From: a virus
Direction: 5' to 3' (one strand)
IMG/VR virus record: IMGVR_UViG_3300050015_000074
Coordinates: 1 to 31,820 of that record
Length of the DNA stretch: 31,820 nucleotides
A model generated the notes under the pieces. It searched no databases. It was given only the letters and a program-made list of their open reading frames with translations, and had not been told where the DNA came from. Numbering within the stretch: the first letter of the stretch is position 1; every line of letters begins with the position of its first letter. A program made the translations under genes and the position numbers. Positions 5,867 to 12,537 of this stretch are shown piece by piece.

Positions 5867-5983
5867 ATGAAAACTTCTCGGTTATCAATTAAATTTAATT
5901 CACAGCAAGCCGTAGCTGATAACCCATACTTTTACCGAGAAGTTAAAGTGTGTGATTGTCGGATACGGCTTTTTGTGCGGTAA
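5867..5983 (+). CDS. possible 38-residue leader peptide
   Basis: ATG 5867 opens a 38-codon frame ending 4 nt before the replisome organizer start. The frame runs through both arms of the 5872-5944 inverted repeat. A TACAAT box directly abuts its ATG. It may be a leader peptide whose translation affects the structure, or chance coding across a regulatory element. Confidence 0.25.
   Translation: MKTSRLSIKFNSQQAVADNPYFYREVKVCDCRIRLFVR
5872..5944 (+). promoter_or_regulatory. nested inverted repeats upstream of the replication gene
   Basis: AACTTCTC (5872-5879) pairs with GAGAAGTT (5937-5944), and the adjoining GGTTATCA (5880-5887) pairs with TGATAACC (5917-5924), giving 16 bp broken by a 12-nt bulge on the 3' side. 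The loop contains the palindrome ATTAAATTTAAT. A sharing alternative also exists: AACTTCTCGGT with ACCGAGAAGTT. It may act as an mRNA switch or as an operator/origin structure. A possible weak promoter (TTGAAT 5840-5845, TACAAT 5861-5866, 15-nt spacer) lies just upstream. Confidence 0.45.
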
Positions 5984-5987
5984 ATCT

Positions 5988-6821
5988 ATGAGTCAAAGAC
6001 GAATGTTTAATCCAGAAATTGTTGAAAGCGACGCATTTCTTGAAATGCCGATTTCGACGCAAGCGTTATATTTTCATCTCGGGATGTACGCTGATGATGA
6101 CGGGTTTGTAAGCCCGAAAAAGATAATGAGGTTAATAAATGCGGCGGACGATGATTTAAAAGTTCTCAAAACAAAAAGATTTGTTTTGCCTTTTGAAAGT
6201 GGCGTGGTGGTTATAAAGCATTGGTTGATCCATAATTTGATCCGGGCTGATATGTACAAGGAAACTTTGTACAAGATTGAAAAAGCAAAACTTGGGTTAA
6301 ATGACAGCGGTGCGTATACCGAATTAAGGGAAGGAGTAGGCGAATTAAGGAAGATTGAAGCTCCTAAATGGCTTAAAGAAAGAAGAAAAGAGGGTTTGTG
6401 TACCGTAAACGTACCGCAAACGGTACCTAGGTTAGGTAAGGTTAGGTTAGGTAAGGTTAGGTTAGGTAAGGTAAGTAAAGGAAAGAATATAAATACAGCA
6501 ACGCCAAGCGTTGCGGGGATACCGGAAGTAATCAAATCTTTTGAAAGTGTGAATCCATCCATTAAAAGCGGGAAGCTGTATGGCAATACAACTCAACGCG
6601 CCGCCGCCGAAAGTTTAATAAATCTGTTTGGCTTAGAGGCTGTCTTGTTAAATGCAAAAAAAGCCGTTGAAATTTTGGCTAAACAATATGCCCCGAAAGT
6701 TACCACGCCTTACGAGCTTGAAAAGAATTGGGCAAGAGTGATGGCGTATAGCGAACAAAAAGGGAAACAGCCGGATATTTTAAAATCAAATGACCCAACT
6801 AAATATGACAAATTTAACTGA
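5988..6821 (+). CDS. phage replisome organizer / replication initiation protein (DnaD-like)
   Basis: A 278-residue protein. The start at ATG 5988 (MSQRRMFNPEIVESDAF) matches the family N-terminus better than GTG 5952. Residues 1-95 (QALYFHLGMYADDDGFV, then a VVIKHWLIHNLIR helix) form the winged-helix domain typical of phage replisome organizers. A linker holds three LGKVR-type repeats (residues 147-163). A helical C-terminal part follows, as in DnaD-like proteins that contact helicase or loader. It should bind the origin and recruit the ATPase encoded next (32-nt overlap). The linker DNA carries iterons. Confidence 0.75.
   Translation: MSQRRMFNPEIVESDAFLEMPISTQALYFHLGMYADDDGFVSPKKIMRLINAADDDLKVLKTKRFVLPFESGVVVIKHWLIHNLIRADMYKETLYKIEKAKLGLNDSGAYTELREGVGELRKIEAPKWLKERRKEGLCTVNVPQTVPRLGKVRLGKVRLGKVSKGKNINTATPSVAGIPEVIKSFESVNPSIKSGKLYGNTTQRAAAESLINLFGLEAVLLNAKKAVEILAKQYAPKVTTPYELEKNWARVMAYSEQKGKQPDILKSNDPTKYDKFN
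6401..6475 (+). repeat. iteron-like repeats and palindrome inside the replication gene (candidate origin)
   Basis: Three 15-bp direct repeats (GTTAGGTAAGGTTAG at 6431 and 6446, a variant at 6461) follow two 11-bp repeats (TACCGTAAACG at 6401, TACCGCAAACG at 6412) and a palindrome (GTACCG-CAAA-CGGTAC, 6411-6426). The arrangement inside the linker of a replisome organizer matches phage origins located within the initiator gene. Confidence 0.6.
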
Positions 6822-7542
6822 AAAACAACTTGCTAAGGATGAAGAAAATATCAAAGAGGCAAAACAAAAATTATCCCGCTCTCTTGATTCAGTATTAGAT
6901 GAAATACCGAGCCGGTATTGTGGAGTAGAGGAAAAAGATGTCCCGAGTGATGTTTGGGATAAGTTTAGCGACAATGGGAAAGAAATAAATGGTGAATTTG
7001 TTGATGGAAAACACGGATTATATATACACGGCGATGTTGGGGTTGGTAAAACTTATTTAGGATATGCAATTTTAAAAAAAGATTTATCCGCTTATTACAG
7101 ATGGAGGTTAAAGATGATCGATGAAAATTATAAAAAATATCAAGAAAAATATATTCCGCCTGAAAATCATTTTTCTTCTTATTACAGTGGGTTTCAACCA
7201 GATTGTTTTTTTAATCATAAAACTGATTTAGTTAATTTTCCTCGTTTGTTACAAAAAATTAAAAATACTTTTGGAACGAAAGAAAGTTCCGACATAGAAG
7301 AGTATTTTATTGGAAGTATTTTAATTCTTGACGATATAGGTGCGGAAAAATTTACTGATTGGTCAATAGAAAATTTATATCGTTTAGTTGATTGCCGTTA
7401 TGAGAACGAACTTCAAACAGTTTTTATCAGCAATTTATCTTTAAAAGAATTGTCTGAAAAAGTAGGAGATAGGGTCGCGTCGCGGATAACGGAGATGTGC
7501 CATATTATAAAAATGAAAGGCAAGGATCGCCGAGTAAATTAA
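6790..7542 (+). CDS. DnaC/IstB-type helicase-loader ATPase
   Basis: A 250-residue AAA+ protein. Walker A is GDVGVGKT (81-88), Walker B is ILILDDIGAEK (177-187), sensor 1 is SNLS (214-217), and DRVASRI (227-233) carries the likely arginine finger. This order is diagnostic of DnaC-type helicase loaders. It overlaps the replisome organizer by 32 nt; ATG 6805 is an alternative start. A long insertion between Walker A and B (about residues 100-160, Tyr-rich) is larger than in DnaC. It should load a host or phage replicative helicase; no helicase gene is in the window. Confidence 0.8.
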   Translation: MTQLNMTNLTEKQLAKDEENIKEAKQKLSRSLDSVLDEIPSRYCGVEEKDVPSDVWDKFSDNGKEINGEFVDGKHGLYIHGDVGVGKTYLGYAILKKDLSAYYRWRLKMIDENYKKYQEKYIPPENHFSSYYSGFQPDCFFNHKTDLVNFPRLLQKIKNTFGTKESSDIEEYFIGSILILDDIGAEKFTDWSIENLYRLVDCRYENELQTVFISNLSLKELSEKVGDRVASRITEMCHIIKMKGKDRRVN

Positions 7543-7546
7543 ATTT

Positions 7547-7777
7547 ATGTTTCACCAGTTAGAATTTGAGAAAACTTGGAACTTATTAAAAGCAAAAGGA
7601 TTGTTTTCTAACTTTCAAAGTTATGCCGAATATAAGGCGGCGCAAAAATCAAACGGAATTGTTAATCTCAAAGACCAGCCAAAGGTTGGAATGATGAACC
7701 CCGTCGCCGCCGCCGCCAAAAAGTTCGATGAGGAGTACGGCGATGGCGGGATAGACGTATCTAAAATACCTTTCTAA
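7547..7777 (+). CDS. small protein, unknown function, replication module
   Basis: A 76-residue protein starting 4 nt after the helicase-loader gene, so probably co-transcribed with it. It has an aromatic helical N-terminus (FHQLEFEKTWNLLKAKGLF), a central Ala-rich stretch (PVAAAAKKFDEEYG) and the C-terminus DVSKIPF. The short conserved-looking C-terminal tail could be a protein-docking peptide. No domain is recognised. Confidence 0.5.
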   Translation: MFHQLEFEKTWNLLKAKGLFSNFQSYAEYKAAQKSNGIVNLKDQPKVGMMNPVAAAAKKFDEEYGDGGIDVSKIPF

Positions 7778-7796
7778 TAATAAATAACAAAAAAAT

Positions 7797-8432
7797 ATGT
7801 CAATCACAAAAGCACAAGTTATCTCGAATCTTGAGGAAATTAAAAAGTATGTTTCCGAAATTGAAACCGAGAAAAAAGAAACAAAGAAAATAAACATTCA
7901 GATCAAGAATCATTTTACTGGTTCGATAATTTTCGAAAGCGAAAAAACGACTTACAAAGAAGCTGTAGTTGAGGCAAAAACTAACGGAGTGTCTATGCGC
8001 GGTGCCGACCTGAGCAGTGCCGACCTGAGCGGTGCCGACCTGAGCGGTGCCGACCTGAGCGGTGCCGACCTGAGCGGTGCCTACCTGAGCGGTGCCGACC
8101 TGCGCGGTGCCGACCTGAGCGGTGCCGACCTGAGCGGTGCCTACCTGAGCGGTGCCGACCTGCGCGGTGCCGACCTGAGCGGTGCCCACCTGAGCAGTGC
8201 CGACCTGAGCGGTGCCGACCTGCGCGGTGCCGACCTGAGCGGTGCCGACCTGCGCGGTGCCGACCTGAGCGGTGCCCACCTGAGCGGTGCCGACCTGAGC
8301 GGTGCCGACCTGCGCGATGCCGAATTAAATTACGCGAAGTTTTATGGGCGGGGTGGAACCAAACCACTTAAAAGATCACAATTACCTGATTTTTTGGCGG
8401 CGCTTGGATTTGTGATTGTTGATGAGGAATAA
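7797..8432 (+). CDS. pentapeptide-repeat protein
   Basis: A 211-residue protein. The first 65 residues form a coiled-coil-like helix and a small beta unit ([19 protein letters not shown]) seen before the repeats in other phage pentapeptide proteins. From residue 70 to about 180 there are about 23 repeats of A(D/Y/H)L(S/R)(G/S), expected to fold as a right-handed quadrilateral beta helix. The C-terminus ([16 protein letters not shown]) caps it. Some members mimic DNA and shield gyrase (MfpA/Qnr type), but the near-perfect repeats here give no specific clue. Confidence 0.8.
   Translation: MSITKAQVISNLEEIKKYVSEIETEKKETKKINIQIKNHFTGSIIFESEKTTYKEAVVEAKTNGVSMRGADLSSADLSGADLSGADLSGADLSGAYLSGADLRGADLSGADLSGAYLSGADLRGADLSGAHLSSADLSGADLRGADLSGADLRGADLSGAHLSGADLSGADLRDAELNYAKFYGRGGTKPLKRSQLPDFLAALGFVIVDEE
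8004..8318 (+). repeat. 15-bp tandem repeat array encoding the pentapeptides
   Basis: About 21 head-to-tail copies of a 15-bp unit (GGTGCCGACCTGAGC and one- or two-base variants). Codon choice is almost identical in every copy, and the GC-rich composition contrasts with the AT-rich flanks. This points to recent expansion by slippage or unequal recombination rather than long divergence. Confidence 0.85.
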
Positions 8433-8435
8433 CCT

Positions 8436-8612
8436 ATGAAACCCCAATGTAAAAACTGTATCTATTACAAGCCCAAGTCCTGTTTAGAAGGCGAATGTTC
8501 TAAGTTTCGCCAGGCAATACTTCGGGCCACTAGCCATTGCGGCTACTTCAAAATAAGCGACGGCGGGACGGGATTGCTGGAAGGGTTTAAAAAACAAAAC
8601 TATGGAAAATAA
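8436..8612 (+). CDS. small Cys-rich zinc-binding protein
   Basis: A 58-residue protein in a CT-ATG context, 3 nt after the pentapeptide gene. Cys5, Cys8, Cys16, Cys21 and the later His34/Cys35 (QCKNCIYYKPKSCLEGEC) suggest a metal-binding module of the type found in many small phage proteins. The C-terminal part is Gly-rich. Its end overlaps the next gene by 11 nt. Role unknown. Confidence 0.55.
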   Translation: MKPQCKNCIYYKPKSCLEGECSKFRQAILRATSHCGYFKISDGGTGLLEGFKKQNYGK

Positions 8613-8907
8613 ATTAAATCAAGAGTGGATTAAAGATTTAAAAGATGAATTTGATAATAAGCAAAGATTATTTTTGAATGGTAAATATCATTCAACTGAA
8701 TTTAATAAATGGTTTGACGATAAAATCTCCCAACTCCAACAATCCACCTACAATCAGGCGATTGAGGAAGCGAAAAGGGCGGTGGGAGAGATTAGATTCA
8801 AAAGACAGGGGGATAGGAATACGGAAATCCATTTTAATTCTGGTTGGAATTCTGCTAAAGCCGAATCCCGCGCCAACATAGAAAAACTAAAGATAAAGGA
8901 CATTTAA
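8602..8907 (+). CDS. small helical protein, unknown function
   Basis: A 101-residue, mostly charged helical protein (MENKLNQEWIKDLKDEFD start). It overlaps the previous gene by 11 nt and has a CT-ATGG start. The N-terminal MENKL..FD pattern recalls the protein at 3959, which may be convergent. The middle (LQQSTYNQAIEEAKRAVGE) looks amphipathic. No domain recognised. The 89 nt after it (8908-8996) hold nothing I can identify. Confidence 0.5.
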   Translation: MENKLNQEWIKDLKDEFDNKQRLFLNGKYHSTEFNKWFDDKISQLQQSTYNQAIEEAKRAVGEIRFKRQGDRNTEIHFNSGWNSAKAESRANIEKLKIKDI

Positions 8908-8996
8908 AACGTCGCTACAGCCACAGGAAGCCACCCAGCACCGTTTTAAACCCAATAGACGTTCAGACCAGCAAGTAAAAACCGACAATCGAAAAA

Positions 8997-9521
8997 ATGC
9001 TAATCCTAAAACAAAAAACCTGTAAGTGTGGCAAAAAAGCCCTACCCAACCGTAGAATATGCTGGACTTGCCACTTAGAAGCCCAAAGCAAAAAGCGGGA
9101 AGATAAGCTGGCAAAGCAAGCGATGAGCAAGGAAAAGAAAAAAGCCCGCTTTGAGCAAGGTGAAACCTACCGCAAAAGATTGTTTAAGAAAGCGTGGAAA
9201 TCGTTTAGCGAGGCAATACGCTGGGTTAATCACGATGACGGGTCGTTTAAACTAATTTGCTATACCTGTGGCAAAATGTTGGAACCAAAAGAAACTCACG
9301 CTGGACACTTTATTCATAACAAACTTGATTTTGATGAAAGGAATATTCATCCGCAATGCCCTAAATGTAATACGTTTTTACACGGAAATCTTGGAGCTTA
9401 CGCCGAACATTTGATTGAAGACGGAATTAATTTAAAAGTTTTACGCCGAGACGCAGAAATTAAAGGCAACGGATATTCTATTGCGGAACTCCACGAAATA
9501 ATCTCTAAATTTAGCAAATAA
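8997..9521 (+). CDS. NinG/Rap-like recombination protein (HNH-type fold)
   Basis: A 174-residue protein. A small N-terminal zinc knuckle (Cys9, Cys11, CWTC at 22-25) precedes a Lys-rich coiled helix (30-60). The core holds CYTC (88-91), AGHFI (102-106) and NIHPQCPKCN (116-125), the signature of lambda NinG (Rap) proteins, which act on branched DNA in recombination. It probably processes Holliday or D-loop intermediates during phage recombination. Length is close to the lambda protein (about 200 residues). Confidence 0.75.
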   Translation: MLILKQKTCKCGKKALPNRRICWTCHLEAQSKKREDKLAKQAMSKEKKKARFEQGETYRKRLFKKAWKSFSEAIRWVNHDDGSFKLICYTCGKMLEPKETHAGHFIHNKLDFDERNIHPQCPKCNTFLHGNLGAYAEHLIEDGINLKVLRRDAEIKGNGYSIAELHEIISKFSK

Positions 9522-9522
9522 A

Positions 9523-9723
9523 ATGACAACCCTATCCATCATCATCCCAATATTCTTAATCCTAATTACCGCCCGCCTAATCTCCTGGGCACTCACTTAC
9601 TACCGCCCAAAATACTTATGTCCGAAGTGCAAGCATAGGATGAAATATGTTACTTGGCATTACGGCAATAAACAATGGTGGTGTCCAAGTTGTCGAGAAA
9701 TTAATATCCCTGTCGGGAAATAA
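9523..9723 (+). CDS. membrane-anchored zinc-ribbon protein
   Basis: A 66-residue protein 1 nt after the NinG-like stop. One N-terminal transmembrane segment (residues 4-26, TLSIIIPIFLILITARLI) is followed by a zinc ribbon: LCPKCKH (about 32-38) and WCPSCRE (about 53-59). The arrangement mirrors the zinc-plus-anchor protein at 2909 with the order reversed. Function unknown; perhaps a membrane sensor or adaptor. Confidence 0.55.
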   Translation: MTTLSIIIPIFLILITARLISWALTYYRPKYLCPKCKHRMKYVTWHYGNKQWWCPSCREINIPVGK

Positions 9724-9728
9724 AAAAT

Positions 9729-10403
9729 ATGAAATTAAAACAAAGTATGAAAAAATTGGAATGGAAAGAAAAATTGGGCGATCAATTTCCGTTTGAAGAA
9801 CCCAACAGTAAAAAAATAATTCTTCATTTGTGCGCCTCAAAATATGGCAGCGACACAAGAGATTATCGGGAGAATGGTTATGATGTCCGATTGATTAATA
9901 AAGATGTTGGTGTCGAAAATTATCATCCGCCGAAAAAAGTTTATGGAATTATTGCCAATCCTCCTTGCACAATGTTTTCAATAGCAAGGGCGTGCGCCAA
10001 AACACCAAGAGATTTGAAAGAAGGTATGAGGTTAGTAAAAGAATGTTTGAGGATTATTTGGGAAGCGTCTTACGATTTGGAAAATCCAAATGACAGACAC
10101 ACTTCATTAAAATTTTGGGTGATTGAAAATCCTTTTACTGGAATGTTGAAAGAATTTTTGGGAAAGCCGGCATTTGTTTATTCGCCCGATGAGTTTGGGG
10201 AAAATTGGACAAAAAGGACTGCTTTATGGGGTAAATTTAACGAACCCAAAAGATTGCCATTGAGATGCCAGATAGCAAGTGGTCAAAGTGTTAAAGATAG
10301 ATTTACTCCGATGACCCACAAAAGAGATTGGGAAGCAATAACCGACGAAAGAAGTATAGCCTCACCATTTTTCACCCAAGCATTTTTTAAAGCAAACCAA
10401 TAG
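9729..10403 (+). CDS. DNA cytosine methyltransferase-like protein
   Basis: A 224-residue protein. ANPPCTMFS (76-84) corresponds to motif IV, whose Cys attacks cytosine C6, and VIENP (131-135) to the ENV motif VI. The N-terminal motif I region (ILHLCASKYGSD, 30-42) is unusual and lacks the classical FxGxGG, as in a phage-specific branch of these enzymes. At 224 residues it is shorter than cellular Dcm-type enzymes, with a reduced target-recognition region. It probably modifies phage DNA to evade restriction. No partner restriction enzyme is near. Ends at TAG. Confidence 0.65.
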   Translation: MKLKQSMKKLEWKEKLGDQFPFEEPNSKKIILHLCASKYGSDTRDYRENGYDVRLINKDVGVENYHPPKKVYGIIANPPCTMFSIARACAKTPRDLKEGMRLVKECLRIIWEASYDLENPNDRHTSLKFWVIENPFTGMLKEFLGKPAFVYSPDEFGENWTKRTALWGKFNEPKRLPLRCQIASGQSVKDRFTPMTHKRDWEAITDERSIASPFFTQAFFKANQ

Positions 10404-10428
10404 TCAATAAATATATCTAAATAAACTT

Positions 10429-10563
10429 ATGGAAGAAGAAATAAATACTTTAATCGGTTTCTGGACGAGTATATTAATAGCCAATATTTATATTGCTTCA
10501 AATAAAAATCTAATTGGTATTGACTGGTTAATAGCGGCAGTAATAATTATTTTAATTCACTAA
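10429..10563 (+). CDS. small membrane protein
   Basis: A 44-residue protein below usual ORF cut-offs (MEEEINTLIGFWTSIL start). Two hydrophobic segments, about residues 8-22 and 28-43, are separated by the polar NKNLIG loop. It starts in a TT-ATGG context 25 nt after the methyltransferase gene. It could be holin-like or a host-interaction peptide; no family is recognised. Confidence 0.45.
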   Translation: MEEEINTLIGFWTSILIANIYIASNKNLIGIDWLIAAVIIILIH

Positions 10564-10564
10564 T

Positions 10565-10621
10565 ATGCCAACTAACAACCAAACTGGCGGGCGGCGGCCG
10601 CGGGGTATCACTAACCCATAG
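10565..10621 (+). CDS. possible 18-residue Arg/Gly peptide
   Basis: ATG 10565 lies 1 nt after the previous stop and encodes MPTNNQTGGRRPRGITNP, ending at TAG. The AT-ATG context fits, but the length is too small to be sure. The rest of the gap (10622-10716) contains a 6-bp hairpin (GGGAAG 10643-10648 with CTTCCC 10654-10659) and a C-rich stretch, with no clear gene. Confidence 0.2.
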   Translation: MPTNNQTGGRRPRGITNP

Positions 10622-10716
10622 TGTCGGCGAACACGAAATGAAGGGAAGTAGTCCTTCCCCTCGCCCCTCGCCCACCAGCATTATTAACCGCGCTATCCCA
10701 AAAGGAAGCGAAAAAA

Positions 10717-11073
10717 ATGGAAAAAGAGAAGATCGTGAAACTTATGTGCGGACTTTTATCGGAAGAAGAAAATAAAGATAAAGTTTGCGAATGTGCAGAA
10801 GAAAAATCCAACTTGGGAAGTGAAATCAAAATTGCTGTTCTTGGCCGGGGATGGATTTGTATTGGAAGATACCACGAAGAAGGCGACAAGGGAATTTTAG
10901 AAGATGCTTATGTAATTCGCCGCTGGGGAACTTCCGAAGGGTTGGGACAGTTGGCAAGAGATGGCAAGCAAGGAGATACGGTTTTAGAAAAAACGGGAGT
11001 TGTGCGTTTCGAAAGGTTGACTTCCATCATGTTGATTGATGTAGATCGAAAAAAATGGAAAAACGAATTTTAA
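10717..11073 (+). CDS. DUF6948-like protein
   Basis: A 118-residue protein. The C-terminal part has the order IKIAVLGRGWICIGRY, AYVIRRWGTSEGLGQLARDG and a Glu-Arg-Leu-Thr beta strand near the end. This resembles the DUF6948 pattern: a short beta sheet with an RRWW/YRRW-type strand and a LxxLAxxG helix, seen in many tailed phages. Members often sit next to Gly-Tyr-Gly-rich repeats, as here. The first 35 residues are an acidic Cys-containing extension (VCECAEE). Biochemical role unknown. It overlaps the next gene by 19 nt. Confidence 0.5.
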   Translation: MEKEKIVKLMCGLLSEEENKDKVCECAEEKSNLGSEIKIAVLGRGWICIGRYHEEGDKGILEDAYVIRRWGTSEGLGQLARDGKQGDTVLEKTGVVRFERLTSIMLIDVDRKKWKNEF

Positions 11074-11348
11074 TCGACGAATATTCTCATAGTTTCTTGA
11101 ACGGCAACGGCTACGGCAACGGCGACGGCTACGGCGACGGCAGCGGCGACGGCAACGGCTACGGCAACGGCTACGGCAACGGCTACGGCAACGGCTACGG
11201 CAACGGCGACGGCTACGGCGACGGCAACGGCTACGGCAACTGCAACGGCTACGGCAACGGCAGCGGCGACGGCAACGGCTACGGCAGCGGCGACGGCAAC
11301 GGCTACGGCAACGGCAGCGGCGACGGCAACGGCTACGGCTACGGCTAA
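11055..11348 (+). CDS. Gly/Asn/Tyr/Asp repeat protein
   Basis: A 97-residue protein. After a short unique start (MEKRILIDEYSHSFL) it is a pure run of GNGYG, GDGYG and GSGDG dipeptide-type units. No hydrophobic core is possible, so it is likely disordered or a Gly-rich surface or adhesive peptide. Comparable tails occur on or beside DUF6948-type phage proteins. Here the two are separate overlapping genes, so it may be a detached domain. Function unknown. Confidence 0.55.
   Translation: MEKRILIDEYSHSFLNGNGYGNGDGYGDGSGDGNGYGNGYGNGYGNGYGNGDGYGDGNGYGNCNGYGNGSGDGNGYGSGDGNGYGNGSGDGNGYGYG
11101..11346 (+). repeat. 6-bp/12-bp tandem repeat array (GGCNAC units)
   Basis: About 41 consecutive 6-bp units of GGC followed by AAC, TAC, GAC or AGC, with two TAC-rich ends. 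Codons are almost invariant (GGC for every Gly). Like the 8004-8318 array, it is GC-rich in AT-rich flanks and looks recently expanded. Confidence 0.85.
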
Positions 11349-11362
11349 AAAGATTTAAACCT

Positions 11363-11524
11363 ATGACAGATTCACCTAAACCAACCGTAAAAATCTATTG
11401 TAATAGAAACAACAGTTTCTGGAATTGCCCGCAATGTTTTTACTGTAACAAATTGGAGAGACGCGATGATTGGATAGCAGGCAAGTGCCAGAAGTGCCAG
11501 AAGGAGTTTTTACTTAAAAAATAA
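11363..11524 (+). CDS. small zinc-ribbon protein
   Basis: A 53-residue protein below usual ORF cut-offs, starting in a CT-ATG context. It contains CPQCFYC (residues 22-28) and KCQKCQK (41-47), a complete zinc ribbon, with an extra Cys13. Trp residues flank the knuckles. It ends 1 nt before the M23 peptidase gene. Probable nucleic-acid or protein-binding accessory factor. Confidence 0.55.
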   Translation: MTDSPKPTVKIYCNRNNSFWNCPQCFYCNKLERRDDWIAGKCQKCQKEFLLKK

Positions 11525-11525
11525 A

Positions 11526-12074
11526 ATGAACATCACACTATATCGAGCCGTAAAATCAGGAAAAATCAACCAGCTTTTCGGGCAGAACTTAAACAATTTT
11601 TACGCCCAGTTAGGCCTAAAAGGCCATAATGGGATTGACTACCGAGCTGATACCGGCGAGAATGTTTATTTCAATTACAGCAAAGGTTCAGTCTGTTCCA
11701 CCTGCAAAAGCCCGACGCAAGGGAATGGCGTGACAGTTCTGATTAACGACGGCGCCGGTAATTATTACAAGATACTTTACTGGCATTTATTGGATTTTAT
11801 GGTCAAGGAAGGCGACACCGTGACTTTAGGGCAGCTTTTAGGACGCGCGGATAACACCGGGATGTATACCACTGGTTCCCATCTTCATTTCGGGATGTAT
11901 TACTCTAACAAGTTCGGCAATACACTGATGACGACCAACGGCTACGGCGGCGCATTGGACCCGTTGCCTTACACCAAGGACGTGTTCGCCCTGGATGCCA
12001 AAGATATTATTAATCAAGAGATCGGGATTGTGCAATCGCTAATTAATATTTTTAAAAAATTAATTGGCAAATGA
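11526..12074 (+). CDS. M23 (LytM) family peptidoglycan endopeptidase
   Basis: A 182-residue protein. The zinc ligands of M23 peptidases are visible: HNGID (His34, Asp38), the catalytic His87 in WHL, and the HxH of SHLHFG (His119, His121). Residues 20-125 span the LytM domain, with KEGDTVTLGQLLGRADNTG as the usual GDxVxxGQxIGxxGxTG strand. No signal peptide, so export needs a holin, or it is a virion enzyme. It would cut peptide cross-links and likely serves as the endolysin. The C-terminal helix (160-182) may bind cell wall or membrane. Confidence 0.8.
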   Translation: MNITLYRAVKSGKINQLFGQNLNNFYAQLGLKGHNGIDYRADTGENVYFNYSKGSVCSTCKSPTQGNGVTVLINDGAGNYYKILYWHLLDFMVKEGDTVTLGQLLGRADNTGMYTTGSHLHFGMYYSNKFGNTLMTTNGYGGALDPLPYTKDVFALDAKDIINQEIGIVQSLINIFKKLIGK

Positions 12075-12178
12075 GCAATTACCTGATCTATTTTTTTCTT
12101 TTTGCCCTGGCCCTAGTCTTTTGTCTGGCGATAGTGGAATTTTTCGATAAAAATAACCCGAAGGGGAATAAAAAATAA
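12071..12178 (+). CDS. 35-residue single-span membrane peptide
   Basis: Starts with an ATGA overlap on the M23 stop. Nearly the whole peptide is one hydrophobic segment (residues 4-23, LIYFFLFALALVFCLAIVEF), followed by a basic tail ending GNKK. Coupling to an endolysin-like gene suggests a small holin or release factor for the M23 enzyme. It is below the length used by standard gene finders. Confidence 0.5.
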   Translation: MSNYLIYFFLFALALVFCLAIVEFFDKNNPKGNKK

Positions 12179-12182
12179 CACG

Positions 12183-12371
12183 ATGGAGGAGGAGGTTTTT
12201 AAGACATTAAAAGAATTATCGCCAGCCGATTATGAGATTTGGCGGTGGTTGCGGCAATCTCGCGATGTTTTAATAGTCTTGAAAGAAGTTCGCCGGACAA
12301 AAGTAAGTTTCTATATTCGTGAAGACGGGACTATTGATCGCAGAAGTTTGGAGATAATAAAAAAAATATGA
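12183..12371 (+). CDS. small protein, unknown function
   Basis: A 62-residue protein (MEEEVFKTLKELSPADYEIW start) made of an acidic helix, an aromatic turn and a short beta unit (KVSFYIREDGTIDRR). It starts 4 nt after the membrane peptide and ends in an ATGA overlap with the broken gene at 12368. No family recognised. Confidence 0.5.
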   Translation: MEEEVFKTLKELSPADYEIWRWLRQSRDVLIVLKEVRRTKVSFYIREDGTIDRRSLEIIKKI

Positions 12372-12534
12372 TTAAAAATTGCAATCAATGCGGTGGATAT
12401 TTTAAAATTGTACCATCTCAAATAAAAGTGGGGAATATAAGCGAGAGTTAACAGACTGGTTAAGGTTATGCGTTTCTTGCCATAAGAAATATTATTCAAA
12501 AATCAAGCCTAAAAAAATTAATATAATTTTTTGA
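12368..12534 (+). pseudogene. broken HNH-like / zinc-ribbon gene
   Basis: ATG 12368 (ATGA overlap) encodes MIKNCNQCGGYFKIVPSQIK, then runs to TAA 12449-12451. Another frame continues the protein pattern as GEYKRELTDWLRLCVSCHKK up to TGA 12532-12534. Together they read like one small protein with CxxC and CxxCH knuckles, typical of phage HNH-type zinc proteins. The middle appears shortened and frame-shifted. HNH genes often neighbour terminase genes, as here. A sequencing error is possible, but the missing middle favours real decay. Confidence 0.5.
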
Positions 12535-12537
12535 TTG

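Noticed and set aside
8004-8318. CRISPR-like array
   Set aside because: Units are contiguous 15-bp coding repeats without unique spacers. No Cas gene is nearby.
7800-8367. Minus-strand frames with GTAQV-type or SGRHR-type repeats
   Set aside because: They are mirror readings of the 15-bp pentapeptide array on the + strand, which has a plausible N- and C-terminus. The repeat explains the open frames.
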